Assembly (NCBI GenBank): GCA_029891345.1
Contig: CM057005.1
Span: forward strand, 61,025,760 to 61,089,759
Reading direction: 5' to 3'
Source: Dryococelus australis
Taxonomy: Eukaryota > Arthropoda > Insecta > Phasmatodea > Phasmatidae
DNA length: 64,000 nucleotides
A program made the position numbers and the translations under genes. Positions 10,740-22,028 of this stretch are shown here, one piece after another (position 1 is the stretch's first letter; each line of letters begins with the position of its first letter). Below the pieces are notes generated by a model. The model saw nothing but the letters and a program-made list of their open reading frames with translations. It did no database searches and had not been told where the DNA came from.

Positions 10740-13036
10740 ATTAGACAGTGAAATTACTATAAAAACAAAATAGTTTGCTCTACGACAATTCTTACTCAAA
10801 TAATCTTTAAAAGTAAACAGGTTCTGTAACTAGAATTTCTGAACATACCACATTTAAAATACATAAACTTGAAGTGCTATTCATGTTTCCCTGTTGACAT
10901 GCCTCTGCCTAATACAATCAGCTATTACATCTAACTTTATGCAGTAAAGGCAGATAACTTTTTTTTTTAGATTTTGGCACGAACAATTTTTAATTAACCG
11001 TCAAAGAGCTTGATAGACATGTCAGATGTAATACATTTAAAATATATTACTTTTTTAAAGGTTTGAGCATTAGACCAATATGTGGTTGAAATCGACATGT
11101 TTATTCCAACTAAAAACTATTATCCCAAACTATCACGCATCCTCTATTTAATCTCATGCACAAATCTTCAGAAATTTTTGTAATACAGAATATGTGTGAA
11201 CGTACGTTTGTTTGCGGTGTTAGACTCTTAAGGAAATAATATAACTGTATTTCACTTTAATTCTGCGATATAAAATTTCAATATTTGGCACTATAGTTCA
11301 TTGCATACTCAGATTTATGATTTTTCAAATTTACGTATATTGCCACCTTGTTTGACTGCGTTGTGGCACATATTCAAAATCTAATTGAACGCTTCGTGTA
11401 CAGTAGTTTTATATTACAGTTTGTTATAATTTCAGGACTTATATCCGATTCCAAAAATTACGTGAAGTAAGCCATATTACAGGCTTTTCCCTAGTAGGTA
11501 GTGTTAAGTATAAGAATTATTTGCTAGTAGCAGGCTAGCTGGTAAATAATCATTGTACTTAACACTATCTGCTAGGGAAAAGCCAGTAGCAGGCTACGTT
11601 AAGTATGTCCCAAGTATTATCTGTGGTAAAATAATGGTACACTTACATATTAACATCAGATGAAACGAAAATGTCTCAAAATTTCGTCTCACCAAAACCC
11701 CCTTAAAAATAGTTTGTAGCACCACATTTAGTAACAAAAGTTATTGAACATAGAGTTTTCCAGATCTTTAGCCTCCATTACCATGGTATATAGGGGTTAC
11801 ATAAAATACACATAAACGGAATGTGAATATTTAAATCCATATTCCCATACTTGCAACGTATTTCTCTCTGCTTCTAATTGTTTACTTTTTACAAACATTT
11901 TATTTCACTCTGAGATATTACTCTTAAGTAATTATGATATATTATATTATTACAGAATTCCATATCAATCATATTAAATATTGTTACATAAATTTTGATG
12001 ACTGCAAGAGAGGAGAGTTCTTCAAGGTGATGCAACCTTAGCCCAAACATTAATAACTAAATTTGTTAAGCTGAGAATTAAATGTGTTTGTTATTGGTTT
12101 AGAGTGTGCGTATGCACAACACGCGTGGAATTATTTTTATGCCCCATCTGAAACGTCTTTCTCGTGTATCATTTTGATACTCCCAGAAAGTTTTCTCCTT
12201 TAGCGTTAATGGCGTAGGCTGCATTGAGCCAGATATCAGTGTCATGGGCTTCGGTGCATTATAAAAATTCAAATAAATTTTTTAAAATCTAAATATAACA
12301 GTTAAAATTGATTTATACGCTTATTTAGGAGGCTGTCAAAGCCACCTGGTACTTTCAAAAGCTTCGGCAGGGAAATATTCGCCCTTAACCTGTTCGAAAG
12401 CTCCAGCTGCTTGCGCATGGTACTTCAGAAATTTAACAGTAAAATGGGATAATAGGCTTGGTCCATGAGAAATTTTTATTTGTGTTAATACAAGACGGTA
12501 GTTCCTCAAGATTCCCCTAGAAGTTCATTGCGGACAAAAAGACTGGACGCCAACATAGTGCTTCGCGTATATGCGATGAGGCATGTGATTATTGTGCTTA
12601 TGTCACGTTTTGCTCATCCAGATACTGATCTCGCGAAATTCCTCCAGTCATGCAGCCACGCTAATTCACGCTCTGAACGCACAAGTAAATATTTCATTTG
12701 GTAATTCGTCTGCTGGTTTCGATGAGATTTGCTAAACAAAATCAATCACGTAGAAACGCAAACACAAAAAAAAAAAAATATCTGAAACGCCAACACGGTA
12801 TATAAACTGACAGTTAGCTATTTGCAAATTGAACGGGCGTAAAAAAAATTCTCAAACGACACAAGTTGAAATACCTGAACCATAGGACTGAATCAAATGT
12901 TAAGACCATGAAGTTTTCTATGAAATTTCGTGTATTTTTCTTTGCCATTTCCGATTTCCTGCGTAGAATAAGTAGCGAAAAAATTCAAAATTGGAAATTT
13001 AATTTTACAGATCCTTAAGTTTAATTTTGTAAAAAA
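10740..13036. other. No gene; contains one strong hairpin listed separately
   Basis: Apart from the hairpin at 11482-11584, I see only AT-rich sequence without convincing open frames or terminal repeats. Confidence 0.4.
11482..11584. ncRNA. Foldback hairpin, 41 bp arms and 21 nt loop (pre-miRNA-like or mini-foldback element)
   Basis: The arm GGCTTTTCCCTAGTAGGTAG... (11482-11522) is inverted at 11544-11584 with about five mismatches in 41, separated by 21 nt that are themselves partly palindromic (GCTAGTAGCAGGCTAGC). The geometry matches a microRNA precursor. It also fits a tiny foldback transposon or an inverted duplication: GTAGCAGGCTA occurs in the loop and again just 3' of the right arm, and GTTAAGTA recurs at about 11598. 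No TA, TTAA or 8 bp duplication marks its edges. Expression data would decide. Confidence 0.4.
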
Positions 13037-13038
13037 TA

Positions 13039-13390
13039 CGAGGGCTGATTAAGAAATAATGGCAACTATTGTTTATCACCCGAAAATGACTAAACACAGG
13101 AAATGTACTATTTTCAGTTGAAAGTGCACGACAAGTACGTTTTAAAGATGGCATCACATGGGGTATTAATGCAGGAATGTCCGGCAAGGAACAAATACAA
13201 ACATGAATGCTTGAAATCACCGTTTAATTGTTTTATTACCATACACTTTGTATACAATCATTTAAACGAGTACATATCGTACGCGTACAAGCTGTGTAAC
13301 ATCCTTTAAAGTAGCCTCTCAGGTTGTCCACTGTTAGTCGATGTGTGCTACCCAGCGTCGAAAGGTGTTGCTGTCAGATGGGATATGAGC
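13039..13390 (-). pseudogene. Mariner 3' fragment, left arm
   Basis: On the minus strand the piece encodes a short, decayed transposase C-terminus (residues FRRWVAHID align with FRRDVAHID of the right arm), then non-coding sequence and the 3' terminal repeat ending CCCTCG. Compared with the right arm it lacks about 60 bp near the coding end, and similarity stops near 13390. No 5' half or catalytic domain is present. Confidence 0.65.
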
Positions 13391-13915
13391 AGACAGACAT
13401 GGCCGGTTCTGGCGCAACTGTTGATGGCTGTGGAGCCATCGGCCATGACGTCAAAGGCGCGGCCGGTGGCCTCGTTCACATAACCCCTCGCCACTTCAAA
13501 ACCCATGGGCCGGCCATTCCATCGACACTTAACCCTAGAAATTATTGTAATAAAATATATTTCAATATGAAATTATGAAAAATCAAAAAGTATTGGCTTG
13601 TCAACTTGGGTTTGTAATAATTACATCGGTTAGGAGTGTTGCTGCAAATCACAATTCCATTAAATACGAAATTATTTTATAAAATTTTTAAATCGATCGG
13701 CTTTTGATCCCCCCTCACAAAACCCCGTAAACAAAAAAAATAATTTTAAAAAGGTGTGAAAATTAAATAATTTCGAACCACTACTTCGTATATTTATTGA
13801 TATTCATAGAAAAACACGCCCAATTACATAGAAACCTCTGCTCGCTCGACTACCACGATCCCTGCTGAAGTGCTGATCGCCAGTGAGTATATTTATATAC
13901 GAATTCAAAGAACGT
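13391..13915. other. Cargo, left part, no recognised feature
   Basis: This holds a short GC-rich patch (13400-13520, with GGCCGGTTCTGG and GGCGCGGCCGGTGGCC) and then AT-rich sequence. Nothing is recognised. Confidence 0.35.
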
Positions 13916-14160
13916 GATTCCCTCACCACACACCACCACCCTCACCACCCTTCACCAACCGTAAACAACTCTTGTCCCCCTCACCACCTCATCACCCCAC
14001 ACCTACCCCTTATCAACCCTCAAAACCCCTCATACACCTTCACCTCCCCTCACCAACCGCTTCGCCACTCACCAACCATCACCATCGCCCTCTTCCCCGT
14101 CACCCTCCCTCCCCGACCACACTACTCCATGACCCCTTCACCATTCCCATCACCAACACT
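13916..14160. repeat. C-rich low-complexity tract
   Basis: The plus strand is an irregular run of CCCTCACCACC-type units with very few G. Every plus frame translates to Pro/His/Thr/Ser-rich sequence, which explains the 124- and 68-codon open frames at 13883-14257. I treat it as low complexity, possibly a degraded pyrimidine-rich regulatory or satellite tract. Confidence 0.7.
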
Positions 14161-14706
14161 TGGCCAACAAAATTCTAAAGATCGAGTATCATGTAATGTC
14201 ATAAACCTGCTCACCCCGCCACTCAGTCTTAGCACATTTCCTCATACCAATATATAATAATGGTTTTATCTATTATTGGTTTAGTGCATACCCTCAATCA
14301 CAATAACCTCAACAACTACTCCAAATAGCCGCCGAAGGAGGCCGCAAGAAATCTCTGTTGCAGAGGCATCGATGAGGCCTGCAGTTTAACTTTGCACGAC
14401 CTTACATGTTTACAATAAGTATTGTTGCGGTAGAAAAGCGACCCACACCATAAGCACAAATCAAATATTTAATGTGGTTGGGATTGTTTATACAACCACG
14501 AAATTCATGGTGCCATGTGGTGTGTTGATGCGAAAATACCTTGTCGCAACTAGCTGCAAGAAATAAGTTTTTTCCTTTGGTGGTGGCTATACAGCCGACG
14601 TCCCGAACCCTACAGGAGACAGGTCTGCCAAATAAATGGATGGTACAGCCAAATAAACAGATGTTGCAGTAAGAAATGGTGCTGTCAGTTCACCCGAAGT
14701 TGCAGT

Positions 14707-15045
14707 CTACCTCACTGAAGACGTCTCAACCAATGAAGTCGACATCATGCCTGAAGATGGCGATGGGGGTTCTGTTGATGCACGTGTCCCATCTGAAGAA
14801 TTCGATGGACCTTTTGCTGGACCCACAATCGACGTCTGAATAATATTTTTACCAGGTACCATCACCTGCTGCGACGATCGGCCACTCACCAATACCTCTT
14901 TCAAACTAAGCTCAATAAAATGAACCCAGCTACCTATATTTCTGTCCAACAAATCATGGAAATATTGGAATGTATCGTGGGAAGCGAAGGCACATTCACT
15001 GTTGCACCTGGCGACGATTGAAGCTTTCGTTTTCATCGTAGGCAT
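14707..15045 (-). CDS. Unrecognised 112-codon open frame in the mariner-bounded cargo
   Basis: It runs from ATG at 15045 to the stop at 14707. The first two thirds look protein-like (FQYFHDLLDRNIGSWVHFIE, LKEVLVSG). The last third is Pro/Ser/Thr-rich (STEPPSPSSGMMSTS). The opposite strand is also open over 14670-14840 with an acidic, equally plausible translation (VDIMPEDGDGGSVDARVPSE), so the coding strand is uncertain. No domain is recognised and there is no clear splice context. It may be real cargo or chance. Confidence 0.25.
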   Translation of the reverse strand: MPTMKTKASIVARCNSECAFASHDTFQYFHDLLDRNIGSWVHFIELSLKEVLVSGRSSQQVMVPGKNIIQTSIVGPAKGPSNSSDGTRASTEPPSPSSGMMSTSLVETSSVR

Positions 15046-15322
15046 TGACTATGTGGAGAAGTATAGGTACGAAACGATGTTACTGTTGTAATTCGCACCG
15101 ACGACGGAGGTTGTATCTAAACCCAGATATAAACTTCTTCCCAACACTGTGGGTGCATTAAAGGCAAAATACCGCCGATACATATGCTTCTCACATGTCT
15201 AGGGCCCTTTGCGTATAAACGCTTTGTGAAAACTGAAGGTAAATTTGTGATAATGCGAATCGTGGATAATATTTAATGCATGTAATCAACATCGACGATG
15301 GGTGGACTGATCCCATTCGTTC

Positions 15323-15532
15323 TCAATCGCAGATGATCAATGAAATCGAGTGTCCAGCCAGAGCCATCAATATAATTTCCTCCTCCTTGCAGCACACCTT
15401 CTTTATTCTTTTTTCAACACCAGCTTCGATATCATACGCATTACACTCAAGTAAGTTCGAGGTCTTGATAGCTTTCCTTTTGTGTACATCTGGTTGGCTG
15501 TAGCTACATTCCAACCATATATTATACTTCAC
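15323..15532 (-). CDS. Unrecognised 69-codon open frame in the cargo
   Basis: The minus-strand frame is lysine- and cysteine-containing (VEKRIKKVCCKEEE) with balanced composition. It lies in the same orientation as the exon-like stretch at 16220-16448 but 3' of that stretch's poly(A) signal, so the two are probably not one transcript. Function unknown. Confidence 0.25.
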   Translation of the reverse strand: MKYNIWLECSYSQPDVHKRKAIKTSNLLECNAYDIEAGVEKRIKKVCCKEEEIILMALAGHSISLIICD

Positions 15533-15872
15533 GGCTCAGTATTCCCTCACCTCCTCTGTAAGTTGGTTTATTAAATTTTGTTTTATACATGTCAGAAATG
15601 AATAAACAGCTTTAGTCGAAGTAATCGGATTCGGTGCTACATACATTTTCAAAAGACCCCTGAATGCTGATTCCTTCAGGAAAAGTCAATTAATATTGAG
15701 CTTACTCTTTTAGATTGCGATGCATGATCAGGTGAATTTATAGATGCAGCTTCTAATTCGCAGGTCGGAGTTGCATTGGGACTAGCATTTGCTGTGAACT
15801 ACAAATGGGAAGGACGAACTGCTAGATCTATATAATAGGATGGTTCATTCCGTTCACACTGTTTCAGATAAC

Positions 15873-15878
15873 TTTATT
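15873..15878 (-). terminator. Poly(A) signal AATAAA (minus strand)
   Basis: TTTATT on plus reads AATAAA on minus, about 345 nt downstream of the stop of the frame at 16220-16448. It gives that frame a plausible 3' UTR. A lone hexamer is common in AT-rich DNA, so the support is modest. Confidence 0.35.
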
Positions 15879-16219
15879 TAATGTTCGGTGCTAGTATACT
15901 GTTTTATAGTACTTCTCACATTGATATAGCATGCATATGGAACCCTTTACACTCGCGTTCTTCTCATTCCCTCGGGCTTCAGTAGCAATTGCGAAAGTCC
16001 TGTTGTAGTAGCTGCGTGGAAGGAATTAACGATTCACCCACAACATTCACAGCTGAAGTTTTCTGTCTCCAGTGTGTGTAGTGCCAGTTGCCATCCTAGC
16101 ACATCTCCGAAGCAATGTCGGGAGATAACACTTAGCAGGCAATGAAGGTAGACCAGTATACGTTTTGAGATAACTTTCAGGTTACCACTTCTTCGACCAA
16201 ACAGCTATTTGTATAATTC

Positions 16220-16448
16220 CTATGCGAAAATAACACACTCCACATCCCGATTACAATTGACCCAGTGTCGCAGATCATTGTTGCTTTCAGAAAAATCCTT
16301 CTCATAGTAATAACACAATATCCTGGAATACTTTCCATCTTGAGTCGAGATGATGGTCACCTCTTCACAGTCCCATACATAATCCAATCCATCAAGACCT
16401 GATGTAGCTCTGCATACAAGCCATTGAAATGTAGCTCCTCATTCAAAT
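16220..16448 (-). CDS. Exon-like coding stretch with splice acceptor, unrecognised product
   Basis: On minus, a strong acceptor (TTTTTTACTGTTTTATTTTTAG) lies at 16450-16449. A 72-codon frame then ends in TAG at 16220. Its translation is highly protein-like: FQWLVCRATSGLDGLDYVWD, EEVTIISTQDGKYSRILCYY, NDLRHWVNCNRDVECVIFA. It has four cysteines and many aromatics. The frame opens only from about 16438, so a second AG at 16436-16435 may be the acceptor in use. I do not recognise the family. It is the best-supported coding piece of the mariner-bounded cargo. Confidence 0.45.
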
Positions 16449-16449
16449 C

Positions 16450-18270
16450 TAAAAATAAAACAGTAAAAAAGAGCATTCCATGTAATATAAAGTGAGAGGC
16501 TTAAAATACCATAGCAGACAAGATTTCGAGAAGAATGCGAACAGTAAATATAGCCCACAGCAACCTAAAGAATTAACATTAAAAATACCGATATAAAAGT
16601 CACACATTAAAACAAAAAGTGTTGCGGAGAAGATCTAATGCACCTTTGACATTAAATTATACAATATTATGAAAAAAATTCCAAATTTTCCATCCATTGG
16701 AAGTTCAGCATTAATAAAAATTCAGTAAAATATAAATATTTATAACCACCCCAAGCGAAACAAAAAAGAATCAGAAACTAACCAGTGGGCAATAAACAGA
16801 AACTATGAAATAAATATTATATAGCCAAGACCGTAATATCGACCCATCCTAATCCTGAATCATACCCTGTTTGGGAAGAAAATCACGGCATGTAAAAATA
16901 AAATCATCCTGAATATTTTTATAAAAAAAAAAAAAAATACACGCACTGCTAAATACAAAGACTCACATCATGAGTTCCCCAAATTTTTTCAAGCAGCCTG
17001 AGGATTGTTTTCACATTCCACTCATATACATACCTGTATTTTATCAGTGAGAATTAAGCTTATAGATAGCTACAGTAAATATTCAGGCCTTTACATTGTT
17101 TGCACCTGCAACTTCGTGCAGTACCCTAATATAATGCGACGCACTGTATGTGGATAAAGACAACATGGTGTGGGAAAGATAATAGTTATTTCTGTAAAGC
17201 AGGTACCCACTTCCTTTCGGAAAAATATCGTGGATGCCTGGAAACAATATACCTCCATTAAAATCTATTAAGGCAGCAGCATGGAAAAGAATACAAGTCC
17301 CCTCCCTTTAAAATCGAATGAATATTTTTGAGTCGACATGACCGATCGATCTTCGGTGATATTTCCAAGCGAAAAAAGCTACAACAAGGTAAGTTTCCGA
17401 CAAACTTTCAGTTTGTGGGAAACAAATTTTTCACCCCGTCAGCCATTTATTGCATCATTGACACACGTACATCGGTATCAGTAGAAAAATAATTGTTGAT
17501 GCGGGTATCCAAAATGAGCTCGCATATTCCTTCCATATTATTACACGCGCGAGCAAATAAAACTGTGTTTACTAACCAATTGTGTTGTGTTTCCCACCTT
17601 CAAATGCAAATCATCATGTCTACGACACTTATACATGTACATAGGTCAGAAATGCGAACGCCCCAGTGCCTGATACGTACACAAGAAACTGTATTATGTA
17701 AAATGGGCTGCGAAACACGCCGGGAATGCCACGAGGCTCCATCCCACAAAAATGTGTAAGCACCCCAAACCGCGAATGAAAATAAAATTTGCCGTTTATC
17801 ACCACCAGAAAAATGTCTCACCGAGCATGCGAGAAAATTTTTGAAAATATACATAGCTTGATGCATATATGGTGGTTTGAATTCATTGTGATATTTGGAA
17901 TACCGGAAAGAAAATATTCTCAGCTCATATATCACGGATCCCTCTTTCCTCAAAGATAAATAAATGTTGGTGAGGCTTCAGACAAGAACATTTCCATTTC
18001 CATAACCTTATGTGCTGTTAATTTATCGAATAGCTGCCCCACTCCACCAATTACTCGTCGTAGTTCGACCAATCAATTGCTTGTGCGGCACCCTCCTTTA
18101 TATGCAGATCCCCCCAACCTCCTCATCAATCCTCCATCATCGATAGTGCCCCATGCAGTCCACTGGTAACTCATGTTTCCAGCATCTACCACCAGAGCTC
18201 ACCCATGTCACCCACTTCCCAACCCCTCCCATGCTTTATTCTTCTCTTCCCAATACCTTGCTCACATATA
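16450..18270. other. Cargo, central part, only weak open frames
   Basis: Open frames at 17493-17759 (plus; Cys-rich end CKMGCETRRECHEAP) and 17600-17953 (minus) overlap in antisense and neither can be preferred. 18060-18260 is C-rich with CCAAT-like and TATA-like words just before the TATA box at 18277. Confidence 0.3.
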
Positions 18271-18276
18271 CAAGCA

Positions 18277-18285
18277 TATAAAAGG
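18277..18285 (+). promoter_or_regulatory. TATA box (TATAAAAGG)
   Basis: An exact TATAAAAGG sits 54 bp before one ATG (18339) and 79 bp before a second (18364), in a pyrimidine-rich context with CCAAT-like words upstream. This is the usual spacing for a polymerase II core promoter. Confidence 0.45.
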
Positions 18286-18363
18286 CCACATTACCCAACT
18301 ATTTCTTGTTCACGCCTTAGAGAATAAATGTTTATTTTTTGTATGGAGTTTTAGAAGAAGTTT

Positions 18364-18603
18364 ATGTGTTGCACCACCGTTCAGAAAATAATTTCGGCGA
18401 TCATCACATGCAGGAGGCTATGCTCGCCCGTGGCCCTCGATACGGAAAAAGAACTAGCCCCTCTATCGAAAGAGTTCCTGCTGATGTATGCCCACGACGA
18501 AGATCGGTACGTGTACAAGAGACTTCCAGGCTACCTGCAGCACGACGAAGATATTCGCGACTGCCTGAGTGTTACTGTCAATCACATACAACTGCCAAAA
18601 TAG
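18364..18603 (+). CDS. Unrecognised 79-codon open frame downstream of a TATA box
   Basis: The second half is protein-like and acidic (ELAPLSKEFLLMYAHDEDR, VYKRLPGYLQHDEDIRDC). An overlapping frame from 18339 is basic and Arg-rich and looks like a shadow. The frame ends in TAG at 18603, about 350 bp before the mariner right arm. No family is recognised. Confidence 0.35.
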   Translation: MCCTTVQKIISAIITCRRLCSPVALDTEKELAPLSKEFLLMYAHDEDRYVYKRLPGYLQHDEDIRDCLSVTVNHIQLPK

Positions 18604-18954
18604 ATGGACCCAAAATTAAGTTAAGATGACCTCAATGTGAGCCGGCAGACATCCTAGCTAACTCAACTCGGAGTCGAAGTTTCCGACTTCATTCGCTCTA
18701 AACCTAGAGCCTTGCTTTTGCGCTGTGACCAGAGAGCTGGCCCCCATCTCGGTGGACCAGTCTCGATTCCCGATAGAACGCACCAAATTCCCATACGCGT
18801 TAAACGCAGACCCTGAAAACACACACATACAGAGTAAGTATGGCTTTTAGCATTTGCCAGCTATACTACCAATGCACATTGTAATCTAAACATGGCTTTC
18901 ACACAAATCTGCTAGCGGCCATTGAAGGCTTTTACTCTTCCACATTATGATGGG

Positions 18955-19493
18955 CAGCGCTGGAATCGCTGGATCTCAAACAGCAGGTAGAATTACACAT
19001 TTTTTGACGGCATTGGGAATCGGAGGTGTTGCTACATCCTCCCTGTTCTCCGATCTTAGTTCATGTGACTACGATTTTATTCCCAAATTTAAGAGGCCAT
19101 TGCGGGGCAAACGCTTTGCAACAAACAAGATATCCTCACAGCATTTCGACGAGATGTAGCGCACATTGACGGATTTCACGCAGCAGATGGTATTTCCCGC
19201 CTTCCTCGTCGCAGGCAACAAACCGTGGACAACCCCGGAGACTATTTTGAAGGATGTTAAACATCTTGTACCCGTACGGCACGTACTCGTTCACATGAGT
19301 GTATACAGTTTGTGCGAGAATAAATCAATTAAAAGGTGATTTAAAGCAGCCACGTTTGTCTTTGTTCCTTGCCGAACATTTCTGCATCCATATGCAATGT
19401 GATGTCACCTTTCTACTGTACATAGTACATTTCCTATTTGGATCGTTTTCGCGAGATAAACAATAGTTGCCATGACTTCTGAATCAGCCCTCG
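18955..19493 (+). pseudogene. Mariner 3' fragment, right arm
   Basis: The plus strand encodes the end of a DD34D transposase: QTAGRITHFLTALG, then SLFSDLSSCDYDFIPKFKRP, whose CDYD holds the third catalytic Asp, then LRGKRFATN. A single-base slip near 19125 moves the continuation DILTAFRRDVAHIDGFH to another frame, followed by RLPRR and GDYFEGC. About 230 bp of 3' non-coding sequence and the terminal repeat follow. The N-terminal DNA-binding half and the first two catalytic residues are absent, so it cannot be autonomous. Confidence 0.85.
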
Positions 19494-19495
19494 TA

Positions 19496-21598
19496 TATAC
19501 ATCAATATAGAAACTAAACTCTGGAAATCAGATACGCAAAGCTTCTAGAATATTAAGAAGCAAACATTACTACATGGGGAAATTTGGGACAGAGGAACAG
19601 TGAGTTCTGCGAAGCATGACGTAAGGTACTTACAAACCTATTCCGGCTCTCAATAGCCTTCAAAGAGTCCTGTGTTTGCACAGAAATATTTTTGGTGACA
19701 CTGTTCACGACGCCTCAGCCACTTAAGAGCACTGCAAATGATGTCACGAAAATTAAGAAAGGAAAGTTTTATTTTACCTCGCAAGGTTATGCGTACATAG
19801 ACACCATATCGTGGCTCAGGAATTTCAGATAATGTCGAGAATCCGGCTTAATCCCTCAGATCACTTTCTTCCGGATTTCATGTCACGTGAGCGAGACATT
19901 TAGTTAGCACAGCCACTTTTCTTCCTTTGAAATTTATTTCAATTTTTCGATCACCAGTACTTTGCCTGAGATTAACGAAGCACATTTGAAAGCACTGCTT
20001 GGGGTATATTTTTCAGCCAATTTCGTATCCTTCCGACATATGTAAAATTAACAGTGTCATAAACTCTATCACGTTGTTTATGCGTCGAGCAAGTAAAGGT
20101 ACGAAATTCTTAGAAACGTGAATATTCTTATAATATGCCAGTTGTCAATCATATGAAAATAAAATAATCAGAAGTGTAACGAAACAAATTCCGAGTTCGC
20201 AAATCGAAACATGTCACATGAATACTACATGAAGACATGGGACTACATTTCCTGTCCTTGCTGCCAACATTACCTGGAGCACACATGTTTGTCTGTCTGC
20301 TAAAATGTATGCAGTTATGAACATGGATTATTTTTTTCAAAGGTTGAGGTTGAAAGTACTGAACCGCGAAAAGCGTTAACATCCATTGCCAGTGACCAAT
20401 CAATTCCAACGTTCCTCAAACTCTACAGATAACCCACGATACATGCAGCCACAACATATTTATACCCACATTTTTTTGGGGGGGGGGTGGGGGGGCTGAA
20501 CTCTGGACCTCTCGCAGCGCAGGCCGGCGTTTGAGCCAGTGATGCAACGGAAGTTGCCATCCTCATTGAGCGACCCAGCTGCTGTCACAACATGAGAGCT
20601 CGCGGTCTATTGTCTAAGGCACACATATGTGCAGTCACCTATGCTCTGCGATGCTGAAATGACCTCGCAGAACGTACCATGAAAGAGGTAAAAAAAAAAA
20701 CCAGCACATGTAAAAGTGGAACCCCTATTTTAAACTTTTCAAGGGACTGGAAAAAAATGTTGCAAAATGCAGGAAAGAGTAAAAAGAGGGAAACTTATGC
20801 TGTAAAAAGAGACATTAGAACAAAAAAATGTGTGTGTAAAATGCAGGAAAGTGTAAAATCAGGGGTTGTAATACAGGGATTCCGCTGTCTATATCAGCAC
20901 ATGTATATACAAATATATGATAAGAATCACTTTAAATTTGTTCAACTTCTCGTTTTTTTTTTTTTTTCGGCATATACTATGAATGTAGAAGCCAGCAATA
21001 CGTCTCGCCGGAGGACCCGAGTAACCTGGATTGGCCGCTCAGTAAAATGGAATTCTTGTGAAGATTGATTAAACTTTAATTTCATATTTCTTGAAGTATC
21101 CGTTTCTTTCATCACAACTGCCTTTAGGTATCGTAATTTACCAAAATATTATTTTTTTGTTTAGCAGCTACTATTTTTAAAACCGTGTATCCAACCATCA
21201 CACGCAAGAAACCAATATAGTTTATGTGTGAATGTCACAAGAAGGGACCAATTACAGTGAACACAAATGAAAATAATAAACTTTTTTTTTCAGAGGCCGA
21301 TTTCATACATGTTCAAACACACCTCAGCTACACATCAGTTTAAATGAGTGCTTTCGAAAGTGGGCGGCGCGACATCTAAGGTTTTCGTTTTAATGTGCTT
21401 TGGGTGTCGCGAAATAAGCGATGAATGAATCAAATATCTTTTATTTTATGAGTGGCATATTTATAAGTAAAACCTTTCAGTTCGAAAACGAGCGAATTTT
21501 TACTACATACGTCCCAACGTGTCAAAATGGTAAAACTCGCCAAATAGATGTAAGCCACACAATAAAAATTTCAAAGAAAAATATGAAAATGTCTTTTT
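19496..21598. other. No gene supported; poly-G tract at 20477-20496
   Basis: Contains a T6-G10 homopolymer tract with a further GGGGGGG run and a Lys-rich open frame (20679-21068), which is really an A-rich stretch repeating TGCAGGAAAGWGTAAAA twice. Nothing is recognised as a gene or bounded element. Confidence 0.4.
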
Positions 21599-21600
21599 TA

Positions 21601-22028
21601 TAGGCTATTCACGATAAAATGAACACTTTTGAAAAAATCCCTGCTTATTATATACTTGCATTCACGTTGTGTATTGTTCTCATGTAAGATTAACATTGCC
21701 ATGGATATTCGCCACTTTATTATAATGGCGGTCAAGTGAAACTGTGGAATTATTATAAAAGTAAATAATTTACAAATCTGCTCATTTTAAAACTTCGACG
21801 CATAAAAAAAAAAAAAACAACCCGAAAGTAATAATTTGAGTTCACAGAAATGGTTACCTAACACTTTTCGTTTGACGTTAAGATACGGAGCTACTTTCCC
21901 ATCCATCATTACCAACAAAACTGGGCGCTTGTCACTGAGGACGCCTGTTACAAAATATGCATGTAGGAGCTGCGATTTTTTTTTTCTAAGGTTGATTTCG
22001 AAAGTGCTCATTTATCATGAAACCCCTT
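21601..22028 (+). mobile_element. TAGGCTGTTCACGG MITE, long core (copy B)
   Basis: TAGGCTATTCACGATAAAAT at the left and an eroded inverted end at the right lie between TA dinucleotides (21599-21600 and 22029-22030). The 428 bp body is collinear with copies C, D and J, including TTCACGTTGTGTATTG, GTCAAGTGAAACTGTGGAAT and GACGTTAAGATACGG. Open frames inside are MITE sequence. Confidence 0.85.

Larger units (their letters stand above)
13039..19493. mobile_element. Mariner-bounded composite segment with unrelated cargo
   Basis: The outermost bases CGAGGGCTGATTAAGAAATA on the left and the inverted CGAGGGCTGATTCAGAAGTC on the right are each flanked by TA (13037-13038 and 19494-19495). Inverted similarity runs inward for roughly 300-350 bp. 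Both arms are the 3' part of a mariner element, each with transposase C-terminal coding reading outward, so the segment is two 3' halves facing out with about 5.5 kb between them. The cargo has C-rich stretches (13916-14160, 18100-18250), several open frames on both strands, a poly(A) signal and a TATA box. It could be a true composite transposon, two independent insertions, or a larger element that acquired mariner ends. The nature of the cargo is not established. Confidence 0.55.

Noticed and set aside
13883-14257. 124-codon Pro/His/Thr-rich frame
   Set aside because: All plus frames of the C-rich low-complexity tract give similar biased translations, so this is composition and not coding.
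20474-20640. tRNA-like or SINE sequence next to a poly-G tract
   Set aside because: The GAGTTCAGCCC word is only a poor B box and no A box sits at the right distance.
20679-21068. 129-codon Lys-rich frame
   Set aside because: Its Lys content comes from A-rich DNA with an imperfect internal repeat; no motif is seen.
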